64,000 nt of DNA from Symbiodinium natans (GCA_905221605.1 CAJNDS010000072.1:1-64000), one strand, 5' to 3'. Counted from the first letter of the stretch, positions 38,943 to 47,960 are shown. Translations and numbers: made by a program. The notes: generated from the sequence alone by a model not told the origin.

Positions 38943-40151
38943 TACCAAACCTTCGATGCCGAAGCTCGCGCCGCGGGCTTCCGTACAAGTGCCTTTGACA
39001 GCTGCCTCTATTTCTTTTATGATTCAGGGGGGGTTTTGTGCGGCACTTTAGGAGCGCACGTAGACGATACCATTACGGGGGGGGCTGGGCGTGCGTACGA
39101 TGAGGCCATAGCGCGCCTCAAACGGCGTTTTCCATACAGAAAATGGCGCGTGGGCAACGGGGAGTTCTGCGGGGTGCTATATTCTCAGGACCCGAACACC
39201 TTTGAAATATCGTACCAACAAGCAGAGTATGCCAGACACTTGCGTCCCATAGCCATGACCAAAGAAAGGCGAGCTCAGCGAGAAGAGTTTGCGACAGCAA
39301 GAGAGCTGTCCGCGCTCAGAGCCGTGAACGGCGCAGCCAATTGGTTAAGCAGTCAGTCTAGGCCGGACCTTTCTGTCCAGACATCTTTCTCTCAGCAGTG
39401 TTTTCCCAGTCCTCGGGTCAAAGACTTGTTGTTTGCAAACCAGTTGGTGCACCGAGCTCGGCAGCATGCTGATGTTTCAGTGACAGTGAAGGACATACCG
39501 CTGTCTCAACTCGCCGTCGCCGTGCATTCTGATGCCGGATTCGCCAATGCCGGAGGCAATCGCACTCAAGCAGGGTACATAGTAGCTTTCGTGGATAGGC
39601 GGTTAGACGCAGATCAAGAGGTGCCATGGACACCGTTTGCTTGGAGAAGTTACCGACTGCCCAGAGTCGTTGCCTCAACTTTGGCTGGAGAGGCCCAAGC
39701 CTTCGCTACGGCCACAGGTGTCGCAGAATGGGTGAGCCTCATGCTAGTCGAAGCACAGCATGGCAAGTTTGATCTCCGTTCCCTTGCTGAATTCTCCAGA
39801 CAGATTCCTATCATCGCAATCACGGACTGCAAAAGTCTGTATGATGCTGCCCACTCTGTGTCATCGCCCTCCAAGCTGGATGATAAAAGGGTCGCTATAG
39901 ATATGGCCATCATTAAGCAGGGTGTTGAACGTACAGGGATGAGCATCAGATGGTGTCCGACAGAGCTCATGTTAGCTGACTCCTTGACAAAAGACCAATC
40001 AGATCCGGCTGACTTGCTGAGGGCTGCTTTGATGCATGGCCGCTACCAACTGTCAGACGAAGCCGCCGTCCTAGCTCAGAAGAAACAGCAGAGAGAAGCA
40101 AGAGCTAGCCGGCAGCAGATGCATCAAGCCACTAAGCGGTCGTCAAGCTGA
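38943..40151 (+). CDS. pol: Reverse transcriptase C-terminal half and RNase H
   Basis: Same frame as the upstream polyprotein. Sense resumes directly after the TGA; the first ATG of this part is at 39036 or later. The catalytic His-Val-Asp-Asp box is at 39057-39068 (the usual form is Tyr-Val-Asp-Asp). RNase H carries Asp at 39531 (HSDAGF), Glu at 39690 (AGEAQAF), Asp at 39825 (ITDCKSLYD) and Asp at 39978 (ADSLTK), the complete catalytic set. It ends TGA at 40149-40151 with a basic tail. It makes cDNA and degrades the RNA template in the particle. Confidence 0.9.
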   Translation, partial: YQTFDAEARAAGFRTSAFDSCLYFFYDSGGVLCGTLGAHVDDTITGGAGRAYDEAIARLKRRFPYRKWRVGNGEFCGVLYSQDPNTFEISYQQAEYARHLRPIAMTKERRAQREEFATARELSALRAVNGAANWLSSQSRPDLSVQTSFSQQCFPSPRVKDLLFANQLVHRARQHADVSVTVKDIPLSQLAVAVHSDAGFANAGGNRTQAGYIVAFVDRRLDADQEVPWTPFAWRSYRLPRVVASTLAGEAQAFATATGVAEWVSLMLVEAQHGKFDLRSLAEFSRQIPIIAITDCKSLYDAAHSVSSPSKLDDKRVAIDMAIIKQGVERTGMSIRWCPTELMLADSLTKDQSDPADLLRAALMHGRYQLSDEAAVLAQKKQQREARASRQQMHQATKRSSS

Positions 40152-40394
40152 GCTTGTAGTTCGAAGCCGGTGTCCGTGCAAGCGTGTGTGTTGGTGATTC
40201 TCTGGAATCCTTAATTAGGGGTTTAAGCAGGGTTTTGCGCCTGTTTTCCTTTTGCTGTAGGCTGCCCGCCTTTCTGTGAAACACAACGGCGCGAAGCGTA
40301 GTCTCTCATAGCGTTAATGTTGGTCCTCGAGTGCTTCCTGGCTCCTTAATGTTTTGGTGTTTTCCTGTTCAGTGTGCCCAGCAATCTGTCAAAT
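40152..40394 (+). other. Spacer between pol and ORF3
   Basis: Contains TTTTCCTGTTCAG at 40360-40372, a good splice-acceptor or trans-splice site just before ORF3, which would let the third frame be translated from a spliced or spliced-leader RNA. No frame of note otherwise. Confidence 0.4.
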
Positions 40395-41024
40395 ATGCAG
40401 TCCTCCTCAGCTGCCTCGTCATCGGCGGCCAACAGCGTGGAGCAGCAGCTCCAACAAGCTGTCGCAAGGGCCCACGAACAGGGCCGAGCGGATGAGGTTC
40501 TTCAGATGATCAATGCCAGCTTCTCTCAGGTCCACTCGGATGTGCAAGGTGTGAATGACTCGTCAAAGCGTCTTCGTGACACCGAGCATCCAGAATGGGA
40601 GTTGGCTACGTGCCCTGAGGCATCCCAGCAGCCACGGCCCATGCAGACTGCGGGGCAGGGATACCGCCGCTCCACGCAGGAGCTCAGTCAGGCACCGATG
40701 CCATCGCTCCCTTCTGCTGCAGCCCCAGTGGGACCGCCCAGAGGCATGCTTCCTGATGGCATTGAGACTCAACAACGGTGGGGACAGACCATCTGCGAGT
40801 TGCCGAAGGTCAAGAGCCGTGGCGCCTCCTATGCTGAGTTGGTCTCCGCCTCACACACAGACGAAAGCCTCAAGGGCTATTTGAAGGGCTACATCATGCG
40901 CTATTCTGGTCCTAGTCCCAAAGTCCGGGACTTCCGCAAGTATCTCGAGTACATCCGTTATGACGACATCCAGGCTGTGTACTACCCGGGTGCTCCTGAG
41001 ATCAGCCGCCGCTTCAAGCAGTAG
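40395..41024 (+). CDS. ORF3 of the retrotransposon, unknown function
   Basis: 209 codons from ATG at 40395 (an open frame extends back to 40350). Ser/Ala/Gln-rich N-terminus (MQSSSAASSSAANSVEQQLQ), a helical region, a Pro-rich linker, then a compact C-terminal region with a WGQTICELPKVKSRGASYAE motif followed by a Lys/Tyr-rich part ending ISRRFKQ. It has no signal peptide or membrane segment, so it is not envelope-like. Its codon usage resembles pol. The C-terminal region looks like a conserved fold and I think similar stretches occur in other dinoflagellate proteins, but this is from memory. It could be a captured host domain or a regulator such as an RNA chaperone. Confidence 0.7.
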   Translation: MQSSSAASSSAANSVEQQLQQAVARAHEQGRADEVLQMINASFSQVHSDVQGVNDSSKRLRDTEHPEWELATCPEASQQPRPMQTAGQGYRRSTQELSQAPMPSLPSAAAPVGPPRGMLPDGIETQQRWGQTICELPKVKSRGASYAELVSASHTDESLKGYLKGYIMRYSGPSPKVRDFRKYLEYIRYDDIQAVYYPGAPEISRRFKQ

Positions 41025-41148
41025 AAAGTGAACAGCTTGTGCAGACTGTCATGTGACTATGAAAGCCCCGAGCCCGGAGCGGCTAGGGCAGATTCCTTTT
41101 CGAGCGACTCGGGGTAGTCGCCAAACGAATACTTTAAAGATTGAGAAT

Positions 41149-41156
41149 AGAGGGAG
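41149..41156 (+). promoter_or_regulatory. Polypurine tract
   Basis: AGAGGGAG directly abuts the 3' LTR and is preceded by more purines from 41143, as expected for plus-strand priming. Confidence 0.8.
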
Positions 41157-41274
41157 TGTGAAAGCGCACTCTCTTGAGCCAGGAACGACCGATCTCGGCA
41201 AGGACCTTTCGGCTCAGGCCAGCAAAAGAGCCTTGGCGCTCGCCCCAGGTGGGGCTCCCCTTTTGCGCTTTGTA
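41157..41274 (+). repeat. 3' LTR (118 bp)
   Basis: I see no difference from the 5' LTR base by base. It is followed by AACCC at 41275-41279, the second copy of the target duplication, and then CCCTAAA array. Confidence 0.93.
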
Positions 41275-41279
41275 AACCC
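41275..41279. repeat. Target-site duplication, right copy (AACCC)
   Basis: Equals 33925-33929. Confidence 0.85.
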
Positions 41280-41720
41280 TAAACCCTAAACCCTAAACCC
41301 TAAACCCTGAACTCTAAGCCCTGAACCCTAAAGACCCTACACCCTAAACTTTAAGCCCTAAACCCACGCTCCAACCCTAAACCCTAAACCCTAAACCCTA
41401 AACCCTAAACCCTAAACCCGAGTCCGGCCTGCCCGCGGTAGCTGCACGAGCCGGGCGACCGGCTCAACGAGGTGGCTGGGCTCCGACGCGGCCATGGCGT
41501 CGCTAGAATCGGGTTGAGAGGGGTTTGGGGTTGAGGGTTGAGGGTTGGGGGTTGAGGATTTAGGGTTTAGGATTTAGGGTTTAGGGTTTAGGGGGTTTGG
41601 GGTTTAGGGTTTAGGGTTTAGGGTTTAGGGTTTAGGGTTTAGGGTTTAGGGTTTAGGGTTTAGGGTTTAGGGTTTAGGGTTTAGGGTTTAGGGTTTAGGG
41701 TTTAGGGTTTAGAAGGGTAA
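41280..41720. repeat. CCCTAAA array, unique island, long TTTAGGG array
   Basis: C-strand units to about 41420, an island to 41510, then TTGAGGG and about 19 TTTAGGG units (41578-41712). Confidence 0.9.
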
Positions 41721-42240
41721 GAAAAGGAATTGTAATCAGAGTAGGAAGAATGATAAGAATGGGTATGGTGGTTCCCTTGGGTTTTTATGTAAACAACAAG
41801 CGCGAAACGTCACTCATTTCTACCAACATGCAGTGGCAGGACGATCGGATCACATGCAGCCGTTGCGAATGCCCAGTCCATTCAAGCCCTTCATCTGCGG
41901 ACCCGCAAACCCTATCCCTTTGCCTCACTCCCCAGGCCTAGGGTTTAGGGTTTGGGGTTTAGGGTTTAGGGTTCAGGGTTTAGGGTTTCGGGTTTAGGGT
42001 TTAAGGTTCAACCCGAGTACTCAGGTGGCCCAGTAGCCGTCTAGCGGGAGAAAGTACCGCGAGGCTTCCTGGGATTTCAACCCTCCTTCCGTGGACGGCC
42101 TCCGGGCGAAAGGCAGCGCAGACCCGTGCCAAAGGCTGGCAGTCCTATTTCGAGGCTTCGAGGGTTTAGGGTTTAGGGTTTAGGCTTGAGTGTTTAGGGT
42201 TTAGGGGGGTTTAGGGTTTGGTGGTGAAGGCTTCGATTTG
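41720..42240. other. Unique segments between heptamer blocks
   Basis: 41715-41935 is relatively AT-rich with a short plus-strand frame from 41750; 42010-42160 is a GC-rich island. G-strand heptamers at 41938-42008 and 42163-42225. No gene called. Confidence 0.35.
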
Positions 42241-42247
42241 TGGAGCT

Positions 42248-42615
42248 CTATGTAGGGGCTTCTATAAAATGGTGCTCCCTTTTCGGGTTCTTGATTTGGT
42301 ACGGCCCCTTAAATGTAGGGCAGATTTGCGGCACCCGAAACATGCTTGCCAGATTGCAGACAGGCCATGTGCGCCCAGACGTCCTGGAAAAGTGACGACA
42401 GTTTTGCATTTCGCGAGCCCGCACATCCCAAAGCGAGCGACCACAGACGTCAAAGAGGGCGATTGTCGTCCAAAACGCGAGCCTCGTGAAGAAAAGCCAT
42501 GGTCCGCAGTGGGCCGCCCGACCCCGCGCACACCGCCCTCGCGCTCACGCCACGGCCACAACGACCTAGCTCCTAATCTTCGGCACGTTGGAAGCCTATT
42601 GCGTTGACACAAAAA
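42248..42615. other. GC-rich segment open in three frames
   Basis: Plus (42218-42607), minus from 42612, and a second minus frame with a stop at 42248-42250 (upstream PWLFFTRLAFWTTIALFDVC, ending HHFIEAPT) are all open for about 100 codons. One is probably coding; if the exon at 42654-42690 is right, minus is favoured. Confidence 0.4.
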
Positions 42616-42653
42616 AATGGGGACACAAAGTGCTGTGAATCAAGAGAGCCCAC

Positions 42654-42838
42654 CAGCATGAAACAGGTTCGAGGGCTCAGCATCCAATCCCTACTTGGAG
42701 GTTCATGGTACTTTTAACCAATTCTAACTGTACTTTTAACCCACTTATAAGCCCCTTACGTGCCCTAATATGGTCATATAAGTACAGCCATTGGTTCTAG
42801 AATTGGTTAATAAGTACCATGAACCTCCAAGTAGGAGC
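42654..42838 (-). CDS. Exon pair flanking an inverted-repeat intron
   Basis: Minus strand. 42825-42838: after GGGTTTCAG, two nucleotides and SYLE, ending GAG|GTTCAT inside the TIR of the element. 42654-42690: entered at CCAAGTAG, the end of the element, reading GLDAEPSNLFHA and leaving at G|GTGGGC. Phases agree (0 to 0). The 134-nt intron is the inverted-repeat element minus its first ten bases. The upstream exon is only 14 nt. Confidence 0.42.
42691..42834. mobile_element. Inverted-repeat element, family C copy 1 (144 bp), probable introner
   Basis: Perfect terminal inverted repeats of at least 23 bp (CTACTTGGAGGTTCATGG...). Both ends carry, in each orientation, GAG|GT after ten bases and end in AAGTAG, so either strand could splice it. 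Interior AT-rich with internal GTACTT/AAGTAC words. A second copy lies 109 bp away. Confidence 0.85.
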
Positions 42839-42942
42839 CTGAAACCCTGAAGCCCAAGAATCCTAAAACCCAACCGTAGAACCTCTAGACCGCTAAGGCC
42901 CATACTAGCCGCTAAATCCCTAAACCCCTAGACCGCACAACC

Positions 42943-43083
42943 CTACTTGGAGGTTCATGGTACTTATTAACCAATTATAACTGTACTTGCGCAACTGTAC
43001 TTATAACCATATTAGGGCAGCTTATAAGTACAGTTATAAGTACAGTTATGATTGGTTAATAAGTACCCTGAACCTCCAAGTAG
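42943..43083. mobile_element. Inverted-repeat element, family C copy 2 (141 bp)
   Basis: The same TIRs as 42691-42834 with one mismatch between arms and a rearranged interior containing repeated TAAGTACAGTTAT. On the minus strand its upstream flank again reads YLE in phase before GT. Confidence 0.85.
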
Positions 43084-43830
43084 AATCCTAATACCCTACA
43101 AACCTGGAATCCTGAAACCTCAGAATCCCAAAAACCTTGATTCCTAAAGCCCTCCTCCGAGCCCAGAACCCAAAACCCACCAGCTGATGGTTGGGTGTTG
43201 AAGGGCTTGGCTCTTAAACCCTAAACCCTAAGCCCTAAACCCTAAGCCCTACACCCTAAACCCTAACCCTACCAGTGACTCCCAAACCCTGCCATACATA
43301 GCTGTTAACCCCAACCTGAAAATAGGAGGCAAATGGAGCCCCAGGTAAACCCTAAACCCTTCCAGTCCTAGACCTCAGACCCTGTATTATCGTTCCATCC
43401 GGGCGGTCCCAAGTACCGTCTTCACGCTTGCGCAAGCGAAGGACAAGGTCGGACCTGGGGGATGGCATGGTTTCGGGTTTTGGGTTTGGGGGGGTTTTTG
43501 GTTTAGGGCTTCGAGTTTAAGGGGTTCGGGGTCAGGGGTTGGGGGGGCTAGGGGGGCTAGTAGGGTTTAGAGGTTTAGGGGGCTTCGGGTTGCTTTCCAG
43601 GTGCAGAAGGTCTAGCAAAGCCCTTCGGGGTTCTAGGCTCTTCGGGCGTTCACGGTGTTCATGTTGATAAGAATTCAAATCCTACACCCTGCACCACAAG
43701 CCCCGAACTGTGAACAGCACCTAACTCCGCCTGCGGGTTTTCGGGCCCGTGGGCCTTGCCGCAGTTCCTGGTCTGTCTTCTTCAGTTGTTGGGGCTTGCG
43801 GTTCAGGGCTGTAAACAGGAAAATATGTGT
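43084..43830. repeat. Degenerate heptamers and short islands
   Basis: CCCTAAA relics at 43210-43275 and 43345-43365; G-rich relics at 43470-43590. No gene seen. Confidence 0.6.
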
Positions 43831-43833
43831 ATG

Positions 43834-43834
<1 letters not shown>

Positions 43835-43866
<32 letters not shown>

Positions 43867-44002
43867 TGTATTGATTTATTTTTTTCTATTCTGTTGTTTG
43901 TATATTTTGATAATTATATACGATTTATACCTGCATGTATGTATGATATGTCATGTGGTAAAAAGTAATACCCAAAATATGATATACCTTCATGGAAGAG
44001 TA

Positions 44003-44055
<53 letters not shown>

Positions 44056-44060
44056 GCATA
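43835..44060. repeat. Two (AT)n microsatellites in an AT-rich stretch
   Basis: TATATA at 43841-43866 and about 24 TA units at 44004-44053, separated by AT-rich unique DNA. Very different from the GC-rich surroundings. Confidence 0.95.
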
Positions 44061-44670
44061 TATGCAAAAGTACACCTGGCATTGGGATCGCCAAAAAGCT
44101 GGACCGTAAACCCTCTACCCGTGAATTTTCTCATAGGGGCCCTCTCAGCCCGACCCCTCAAAAAGCCTCCTAGGGTAGTTACATTGTCGCCCTTAAAAGA
44201 AGACACGTTATATACCCCTTATCTACCCTATACAAAATAAGGGCCCATACAGCAGAACCTTTTAAAGAGGTAAATCCGAATCCTATGATATTTCCGACAG
44301 CGCTTTCTGTACTCTTTAGATCTCAAGTCCTCAGGCTTGAAGGCCCAGGCAGAATTTCTGGGCTCCCTGCGTGCGGTAGCGCTTCAGGGGGAGGGGAGCC
44401 TGGCGGCTTGGGCCCCCACGGATCCAACCTTCCACCCCCAAACTACGTGTGGGACGCAGAAGGGTTAGGACAGCAGCTTCTCTACTGAAGGAGTATGTCC
44501 CAGTCCAACTTCAAACCCACCAAGAGGCCCCCACCAAGACCATCCAGCACTGGCGGCGGACGAGGTCCCAAAACGGGATGCGCAGTGGAGGGATTGAGCA
44601 TCACGCGCCTGCACGCGCCTGCTTCGAGGGGGGCTTCAGGCACAGTGCGCATCTTGGAGTTTCAACTCAC

Positions 44671-44808
44671 CCCTGTCGTCTGCCAGCGTTGTGCCCGTGT
44701 GCGTTCCGTGGACGGTTCTGCCTCGGCACCATGCGCGCTTTGGTACCAAGCGCACCATTGCTTCTCGGCATCGCAAACATGGGGAGGACGCGCTGTTCCA
44801 CCCTCGCC
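44671..44808 (-). CDS. Internal exon of 46 codons, unknown protein
   Basis: Minus strand: acceptor CTATTGTTGAG, 46 codons, phase 0 at both ends, then a canonical donor GGG|GTGAGT. It reads GEGGTARPPHVCDAEKQWCA, then WYQSAHGAEAEPSTERTRAQ and RWQTTG. Cys, Trp, His and charged residues make it look like a folded domain edge. Plus-strand frames are open too but are Pro/Ser/Ala-rich. No family recognised. Confidence 0.5.
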
Positions 44809-45235
44809 CTCAACAATAGCCCGTCAGGGACTCTTTTCATGCAGGGTGCGACTCATGAGGGCGCTACCAGCCTTCTTTCGCAGCCAGCGGCTTTGTAAGG
44901 TCAGCAACAGCTTTTACAAGATGTCTGGGCCCCTCAGAAGCCTTCTCAACCCCAAACCCTACATCCGCAAGCCCCTGAGCACCAAAAACAAACCCGAAAC
45001 CCCTAACATCCCAAAACTCCCCAAGAAACCCATAAAACCCTACTACACCCTAAACCCGAAACCCTAACCACCCGAAAAACCCTAAAAACCCTAAACCCTA
45101 GTACCCAAACCTCCCGATCTACACTCCCTGAACCTGCGGCTTCCCCAAAACCCAAACCCTCCTCAACTCCCCCAAACTTCCCAAACCCTAAGCTCCCTAA
45201 ACCCTAACCTTCGACCTAAACCTTAAACTGCCTAA

Positions 45236-45600
45236 GCTCCCTTCGCTCACTTGTCCACTCCTTATTTATGTTGTAACTCACTCTCTTCCCCATACGAATA
45301 CTGTTGGGAACAAGGGAGCGCGGTTGATATTAGATCCTTGGGGCAACGCCAACCTTTACTTTGAGACAGGATGTTGGAAGAGGTTCTTGAAGGTTTCTAT
45401 ACTCCCCTTTGAACCTTAATGAAAATAATATGTTTAATATCCTCTTGGGTTTTATATAAACAAAAATTTGGGGAAAAACGTCCCTAGGTTTGACTCTGGG
45501 GCTGGAATCTTTAATAAGTTTGTTACCGCTGGCTTGTTGGTTCCGGTCTTTGCACTAGATAGGCTTCCGAAACTTCCTACGCCCCCTAAACCTCCTAAAC
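45236..45600. other. AT-richer unique segment
   Basis: No heptamers. Contains TTGGGAACAAGG near 45305, similar to TTGGGAACAGC near 49925 in another AT-rich segment. No convincing frame. Confidence 0.4.
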
Positions 45601-45858
45601 TCCCTAAGCGCCCTGAACCCTAAACCCTAAACCCTAAACCCTAAACCCTAAACTGCCAAAACTTCCTAAACTCCCGAAAAGCCCTACTGAACGCCGAGCC
45701 TGGTACTGGTAGTTTCGGCAAAGGCGCAGCCGGAGCCTCGTTTAGGGTTTAGGGTTTAGGGTTTCGGGTTTCGGGTTTAGGGTTTAGGGTTGAGGCTTTA
45801 GGGTTTAGGGTTTAGGGTTTAGGGTTTAGGGTTTAGGGTTCAGGGCGCTTCGTTGAAG

Positions 45859-46166
45859 GGGGCGTGCTGATGAAGCACCCGCTCGCCCCGATTCGTGTAT
45901 TCCCGCCCTTGCGGGTTCAGGGTCCCCTGGCACTCTGATCGTGCTAATGTTTATCATTCGTGTTGACAGCGAGGCAGGCTACAAGGAAGGCTCTGCGCGA
46001 CCTCGATGACTGCCTCTTTCTGTTAGTCATCAGTTACTTGGCCGCAGCCTCGTTGGGGGGGAGGGGCAGGTTCGCCACGCTCCTTCAGAAGCTTTTGCAT
46101 GCTGTCTCTGGTAGGGTGAAAAGACCCTCTGACTTGGCTGACGTTTTAGGAGTCGACAAGCCCTAA
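45859..46166 (+). CDS. Last two exons of a plus-strand gene (45859-45914, 45970-46166)
   Basis: Plus strand. First exon: CGTTGAAG, one nucleotide, GRADEAPARPDSCIPALA, one nucleotide, donor G|GTTCAG. The intron is 55 nt with GTGCTAAT as a likely branch site and TCGTGTTGACAG as acceptor. Terminal exon: two nucleotides, 64 codons starting RQATRKALRDLDDCLFLLVI, a hydrophobic helix, then FATLLQKLLHAVSGRVKRPS, and a TAA at 46164-46166. Phases agree (1 to 2, restoring Ala). It looks like a helical protein end, possibly membrane-associated. No family recognised. The short intron has no heptamer array, unlike most here. Confidence 0.6.
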
Positions 46167-46349
46167 AGCCGCCCCAGAGTTTTCCCATGTCTTCAGAAAA
46201 GGCGCGCGTCTTAGGGACAAGAGACAAAGCATCTCGCTCTGTTTTTTTCGGGTGCGCTCTCCTCCCAAGACCTGTCAGGGACTCCAACGTATGCTGGTGG
46301 CGGGCAGGTCTGCAGACTGGCGCGAGCTCACGAAGCTCGCTTCTACCCT

Positions 46350-46520
46350 TACCCCACCAAATCAACCCGAAACCTGCAACACCCCGAAACCCCGAAACCC
46401 CGAATCCCCGAAACCCCGAAACTCCGAAACCCCGAATCCCCGAAAGGCGGAACTCCGAAACCCCGAAACCCCGAAACCCCGAATCCCCGAAACCCCGAAA
46501 CCCTACCGTGTGCCTGGCTT
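46350..46520. repeat. CCCCGAAA octamer-like array
   Basis: ACCCCGAA and ATCCCCGA units repeated about 17 times; another variant of the C-strand repeat. Confidence 0.85.
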
Positions 46521-46674
46521 GCGCTTTGGCCTTCAGTGCCTCTGCGACCGCGGCGCGCCCGCCGACGGCCGCCTTGGTGCGATAGCTTCGGGCATGAGTT
46601 GTGAGGGTTTCTGGTGCAGGGCCTACGGCTCCACAGAGAAAAGAAGCTCGTGGAGGCTCGAAAGCTTTGTAATA

Positions 46675-47190
46675 CCCCTGAACCCTAAACCCTAAACCCT
46701 AAACCCTGAACCCTAAACACTAAACCCTAAACCCTAAACCCTGAACCCTAAACCCTAAACCCTAAACCCTGAACCCTGTTCAGCCTCCGCTGCCTCTGAA
46801 CGGACGAAGCCAAGTGGCCACGGCCTCTTCGAGGTCACCCACGCGGCCTGGCACCTTGCACTTGGCCACAAGGAAGGAGTCGGGTTTAGGGTTTAGGATT
46901 AGGGTTTAGGGTTTAGGGTTTAGGGTTTAGGGTTTAGGGTTTAGGGTTTGGGGTTTAGCGTTTAGGGTTTAGGGTTTTGGGTTTCGGGTTTAGGGTTTAG
47001 GGCTGAGGGGCATGAGCCCACCTCGACGACACTGAAGCTGGGCAGGAGCGCTCCTGCCTGGACAGGGTTTGGGGCTCAGGGTTACGGGTTAACGGTTTAG
47101 GGCTTAAGGTACCCCTAAACCCTAAACCCTAAACCCTAAACCCTAAACCCTAAACCCTAAACCCTAAACCCTGAACCCTGAACCCTGAAC
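46675..47190. repeat. CCCTAAA, TTTAGGG and CCCTAAA arrays
   Basis: 46683-46780 C-strand; 46882-47005 G-strand; 47105-47195 C-strand. The islands between are short (46785-46880, 47020-47070). Confidence 0.9.
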
Positions 47191-47227
47191 CCTAAACCTA
47201 AGTGAAGTGGGAGACTAGGTTTCGGGC

Positions 47228-47308
47228 TTTCAGGCTCTCGGTCCAGGATGGCGCCGAAACGCTAGACCCTCCCCTAGGTCGGCCCTTCCAGCCCTCTGCG
47301 AAGATATT
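47228..47308 (-). CDS. Candidate exon
   Basis: Minus strand: acceptor GATCTTGTTCAG, 27 codons NIFAEGWKGRPRGGSSVSAP then SWTESLK, donor AAA|GCCCGA, phase 0. The frame is open further upstream (YGFEEDLVQ). Gly/Arg/Ser-rich, RNA-binding-like but unproven. Confidence 0.45.
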
Positions 47309-47559
47309 CTGAACAAGATCCTCTTCGAACCCATAAGGGTGTAGCATTTTAGGGTCGGGGGTTTGGGGTTTACGTGAAAATGTGAAATCATGCGAGGTCC
47401 TACCTAGGAGCTGCACCGCAAACCACCCGGCGCCATCGCACACAAGAGCAAAACTAAAGGGAGCGAACCATCCGCGGACAAGAAGCCCCAAACAATGAAA
47501 CCGCCGAACGAATCTCCGCAACGTGTTGAGGGTTTGGGGTTTAGGGTTTCATGCCCTGC

Positions 47560-47603
47560 CTGTTCACCAGCGCCGCCCTCTGCTTCGCCGACATCACTCA
47601 TGC
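47560..47603 (-). CDS. Candidate first exon
   Basis: Minus strand: GGACCCGGCAG, two nucleotides, then ATG: MSDVGEAEGGAGEQ, donor CAG|GCAGGG. The acceptor just upstream of an ATG would suit a trans-splice site. 47404-47520 below it is open and hydrophobic (FGGFIVWGFLSADGSLPLVL) with a GTAGGA donor. Confidence 0.4.
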
Positions 47604-47759
47604 CTGCCGGGTCCCAACCTCAAAGCATAAACCCTGACCCCCGTTTCGAGGGTGATTCCAGAGGCTTGGCAACGCAGTCTTAAGGCTTAAGGCCTTCATC
47701 CTTGGTGCCTTTAGGAGGAAGGCGTCCAGTCAGAGTTCTTTGTAGACAGTGTGGAGGTT

Positions 47760-47960
47760 TCACAAAGGGAGGCCAGTGTGCTTTTGAGCAAGGCGCGCCT
47801 GCCCAGCAGCCTTTTTCTCCATCCTGGCTTCTTCAGCCTTGCTGTGTTTGCGTTGACCATGAGAGATCCTGGCTCCCAGGATCTGAGCTTCATCACGAAT
47901 CCTGGCAGGTGGACGGTGGAGTGCCAGAGTAGCTTTGGCCCAACGCCCTTTGGCAACCAC
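47760..47960 (-). CDS. Terminal exon, basic C-terminus of unknown protein
   Basis: Minus strand: acceptor AGCAAAACACAG, 66 codons then TGA at 47760-47762, phase 0. It starts VVAKGRWAKATLALHRPPAR, then IRDEAQILGARISHGQRKHS and a Lys/Glu/Ala helix ending LAQKHTGLPL. Highly basic and helical. The plus-strand frame across it is less protein-like. No family recognised. Confidence 0.5.
   Translation of the reverse strand: MVAKGRWAKATLALHRPPARIRDEAQILGARISHGQRKHSKAEEARMEKKAAGQARLAQKHTGLPL

Larger units (their letters stand above)
33930..41274 (+). mobile_element. Complete Copia-order LTR retrotransposon
   Basis: 7345 bp bounded by two 118-bp LTRs. The order is gag, protease, integrase, reverse transcriptase, RNase H, which is diagnostic of Copia (integrase before reverse transcriptase). 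It inserted in a CCCTAAA array with an AACCC duplication. The LTR copies read as identical, implying a recent insertion. Gag has a +1 frame change and reverse transcriptase an in-frame TGA, so this copy is probably not autonomous unless both are recoded. A third frame lies between RNase H and the 3' LTR. Confidence 0.95.

Noticed and set aside
40360-40400. GTG start for ORF3 at 40374
   Set aside because: An in-frame ATG at 40395 is available, and non-ATG starts are not needed in a nuclear gene.
44940-45065. Open frame ending in LNPKP-type peptides
   Set aside because: LNPKP and GFRVQG words are simply CCCTAAA and TTTAGGG read in frame; they recur at the ends of many frames here.
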